Shown here: positions 61,780 to 64,000 of the stretch, one piece after another
How positions within the stretch are numbered: position 1 is the first letter of the stretch
Layout of the letters: each line of letters starts with the position of its first letter
Assembly (NCBI GenBank): GCA_945910815.1
Contig: CAMDZD010000002.1
Coordinates: 62,001-126,000, forward strand
Origin: an uncultured Clostridia bacterium
GTDB lineage: Bacteria; Bacillota; Clostridia; Oscillospirales; Ruminococcaceae
Direction: 5' to 3'
Length of the DNA stretch: 64,000 nt
Translations under genes and position numbers: made by a program
Notes under the pieces: generated by a model
What the model was told of the DNA's origin: nothing
Databases searched by the model: none
Seen by the model: only the letters and a program-made list of their open reading frames with translations

Positions 61780-64000
61780 ATGAAAATTCAAGGTCTTAAT
61801 GACGAACAAGTCCGTGCTTCAAAAGAGAAATACGGCGATAATCGTATGACCGAACAGCAGTCCGAAGGCTTCTGGTCAAAGCTTAAAGATAATTTCGGCG
61901 ACCCTATGATTAAAATTCTGTGTGTCGCCCTTATTATCAATGTAATATTTGCTTTTCTCGGTCAGACAGAATGGTATGAATCTGTCGGCATTGCTCTTGC
62001 GGTACTGCTTGCAACCCTCGTTTCAACATTCTCTGAATACAGAAACGAAAACGCATTCCAGAAACTTCAGGAAGAGGCTTCACAGATTAAATGCAAGGTT
62101 TACAGAAACGGTGAAATTGTTGAAATCCCTATTGATGATATTGTTGTAGGTGACTGCGTTCTGCTCCAGTCCGGTGACAAAATTCCGGCTGACGGTGTTA
62201 TCATTGACGGTCATATTCAGACTGACCAGTCTGTACTTAACGGCGAATCAAAAGAGGCTGAAAAAATTCCCGTTCCGGAAGATTATCAGGATACCGATGA
62301 GGCTATGGATTTCCTTAATAAATACAAGGTATTCCGTGGTTCTGTCGTATGCTCCGGAAATGCTGTTATGCGTGTTACCACAGTAGGCGACAAATCTGTT
62401 TACGGTCAGATTGCAAAGGAACTCCAGATTGATGATGACCGTGAAACTCCTCTCAAGCTCAAACTCGGCAAGCTCGCAAATCAGATTAGTATGTTCGGCT
62501 ATATCGGTGGCGGTGCTATTGCAGTTGCCTTTATGATTCAGAGAATATTCTTAAACGGCGTAGCTGTTGCAGAGTATTTTTCAAACTGGATGAATCCTGT
62601 AAATGACCTCGTCGAAGCGGTAATGCTTGCCGTAATTATCATAGTTATGGCTGTTCCGGAAGGTCTTCCGCTTATGATTGCCATAGTTTCCGCACAGAAT
62701 ATGGGAAAAATGCTCAAGGAAAATGTCCTTGTCAGAAAAATTTCAGGTATCGAAACTGCCGGAAGCCTTAACATTCTTTTCAGCGACAAAACAGGTACTA
62801 TAACTAAAGGTCAGCTTGAAGCTGTTACATTCGTTGACGGTCAGGGAAATGATTTCAAAAACTTTGATGATGTCAGAGGAGAACTCGGAAATCTCCTCTA
62901 TATGAGTGTAAGACATAATACAAGTGCTGTTCTCAGCGGTGACAAAGTTGTGGGCGGTAATGCTACTGAGCGTGCTTTGCTCGGATTCCTTAAAGGAAAG
63001 TCAATCGATGCAAATGTAACTGTTACTGACAGCATACCTTTCAACAGCAGTAACAAATATTCCGCATCAACAGTAAGCGGTGACTATAACCTTTCACTTA
63101 TCAAGGGAGCTCCGGAAAAAATTATAAGCAGGTGTAAATTCTGCTACGATGAAAACGGAAAGAAAATTCCTTTTAAATCAGAAGGTTCAAAGGTATCCGC
63201 AAAAATCGATGAACTTGCAAGCCGTGCAATAAGAGTTCTTGCTCTTGCCGAATGTGACGGAAAAATTACTGACGATGCACTTCCGGACGGTGACTGGACT
63301 CTTGTCGGAATTATCGGTATCCGTGACGAAGTAAGACCCGAATCAATTGATGCTATTGCACAGGTTCACAAAGCCGGTGTACAGGTTGTTATGATTACCG
63401 GTGACAGAAAAGATACTGCTATGGCTATTGCTAAAGAAGCTGGTCTTCTCAAAAAGGAAAGCGACATTGTTCTTACATCTGATGAACTTGCTAAGCTCAG
63501 CGATGACGAACTTAAAGCTAAACTCCCGAATATCCGTGTAGTTGCCCGTGCATTGCCAAGTGACAAGAGCCGTTTCGTAAGAGTTGCACAGGAACTCAAT
63601 CTCGTTGTAGGTATGACAGGTGACGGCGTAAACGATTCCCCTGCTCTTAAGCGTGCCGATGTCGGATTCGCTATGGGCGGTGGTACTGAAGTTGCCAAGG
63701 AAGCAAGCGAAATCGTTATTATGGACGATAATTTCAAGTCTATTGAAAAAGCTATCCTCTACGGACGTACAATTTTTAACAGTATAAGAAAATTCATAGT
63801 ATTTCAGCTTACAATAAACGTTGCAGCGGTTCTTATTTCGTTTATATCTCCTCTGCTCGGAATTGCAAATCCGCTTTCAATCACACAGATTCTCTGGGTA
63901 AACCTTGTAATGGATACTCTTGCAGCCCTTGCATTCGGCGGAGAACCTGCTCTTGAAAGATATATGAATGAAGCTCCTAAAAAACGTGATGAACATATTG
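61780..64000 (+). CDS. P-type Ca2+-transporting ATPase, type IIB-like (3' end outside window)
   Basis: The window holds 740 codons; the ORF track omits the gene because there is no stop. The N-terminal cytoplasmic region is followed by VLLQSGDKIPADG and DQSVLNGESKEAEK (actuator), and by the membrane motif AVPEGLPLMIAI, as in PMCA-type calcium pumps. The phosphorylation site is FSDKTGTITKG (usually DKTGTLT). KGAPEK, VMITGDRKDTAMAIA and GMTGDGVNDSPALKRADVGFAMG follow. The missing part is the last membrane segments. AAAGGAAAGGAA lies upstream of the ATG. It is likely co-transcribed with the VWA-phosphatase-kinase triad. Confidence 0.93.
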   Translation, partial: MKIQGLNDEQVRASKEKYGDNRMTEQQSEGFWSKLKDNFGDPMIKILCVALIINVIFAFLGQTEWYESVGIALAVLLATLVSTFSEYRNENAFQKLQEEASQIKCKVYRNGEIVEIPIDDIVVGDCVLLQSGDKIPADGVIIDGHIQTDQSVLNGESKEAEKIPVPEDYQDTDEAMDFLNKYKVFRGSVVCSGNAVMRVTTVGDKSVYGQIAKELQIDDDRETPLKLKLGKLANQISMFGYIGGGAIAVAFMIQRIFLNGVAVAEYFSNWMNPVNDLVEAVMLAVIIIVMAVPEGLPLMIAIVSAQNMGKMLKENVLVRKISGIETAGSLNILFSDKTGTITKGQLEAVTFVDGQGNDFKNFDDVRGELGNLLYMSVRHNTSAVLSGDKVVGGNATERALLGFLKGKSIDANVTVTDSIPFNSSNKYSASTVSGDYNLSLIKGAPEKIISRCKFCYDENGKKIPFKSEGSKVSAKIDELASRAIRVLALAECDGKITDDALPDGDWTLVGIIGIRDEVRPESIDAIAQVHKAGVQVVMITGDRKDTAMAIAKEAGLLKKESDIVLTSDELAKLSDDELKAKLPNIRVVARALPSDKSRFVRVAQELNLVVGMTGDGVNDSPALKRADVGFAMGGGTEVAKEASEIVIMDDNFKSIEKAILYGRTIFNSIRKFIVFQLTINVAAVLISFISPLLGIANPLSITQILWVNLVMDTLAALAFGGEPALERYMNEAPKKRDEHI

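Overview
The window looks like chromosomal DNA of a low-GC Gram-positive anaerobe of the Clostridia, most probably a Ruminococcus-like member of the Oscillospirales. I infer this from strong AGGAGG-type ribosome binding sites, many TTG starts, near-consensus sigma-A promoters (TTGACA-17-TATAAT), class III fructose bisphosphatase, a SpoIIM-like protein, a FeoA-FeoB fusion and an oxygen-independent style cobalamin pathway. Species cannot be fixed from the sequence alone. No rRNA, tRNA, CRISPR array, transposase or phage gene was seen.

Layout. 1-8 kb: 3' truncated DUF512 radical SAM protein, yceD-rpmF, pgi with a small P-loop ATPase, then fbp (class III) between two S11 carboxypeptidase-like proteins whose catalytic motifs are all damaged. 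8-13 kb: metallophosphoesterase and the lon-ysxC-lysA operon, with a structured lon leader. 13-23 kb: small alarmone synthetase, proC, a SpoIIM-like and a DUF624 membrane protein, a sodium:solute symporter, a repair/quality-control cluster (nth, sirtuin, dtd, nfo), a PC4-like ssDNA-binding protein, a 123-bp inverted-repeat element, an M50 membrane metalloprotease and a Crh-like HPr lacking the catalytic histidine. 23-31 kb: mtaB, purL, and a striking fusion of a TetM/EF-G-type GTPase with a YacP/Rae1-like NYN ribonuclease domain.

31-47.6 kb: a run of minus-strand genes, ttcA-tcdA-cbiC-cbiL/D-cbiF-cbiG-cbiH-cbiJ/E/T-cbiA-cobT-cobU-cobS-cobU'/cobC-cbiB-cobD-cobQ and a small helical protein. Nearly all neighbours overlap by 1-16 bases. 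It encodes corrin ring synthesis from cobalt-factor II and nucleotide-loop assembly, with three multidomain fusions. A cobaltochelatase, the precorrin-2-forming methyltransferase and the ATP:corrinoid adenosyltransferase are not in the window, and the 143-bp leader is too short for a cobalamin riboswitch.

47.7-64 kb: feoA-feoB fusion; a lipoprotein related to extracellular solute-binding proteins; a YfhO-like membrane protein with a response regulator and sensor kinase in one operon, preceded by a tandemly duplicated start region that makes a ten-codon upstream ORF; and a VWA (TerY-like) - PP2C phosphatase - Ser/Thr kinase triad leading into a P-type Ca2+ ATPase cut by the window end.

The most promising candidate for new biology is the GTPase-Rae1 fusion (28.2-30.7 kb). 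It looks built to carry an mRNA endonuclease to the ribosomal A site.
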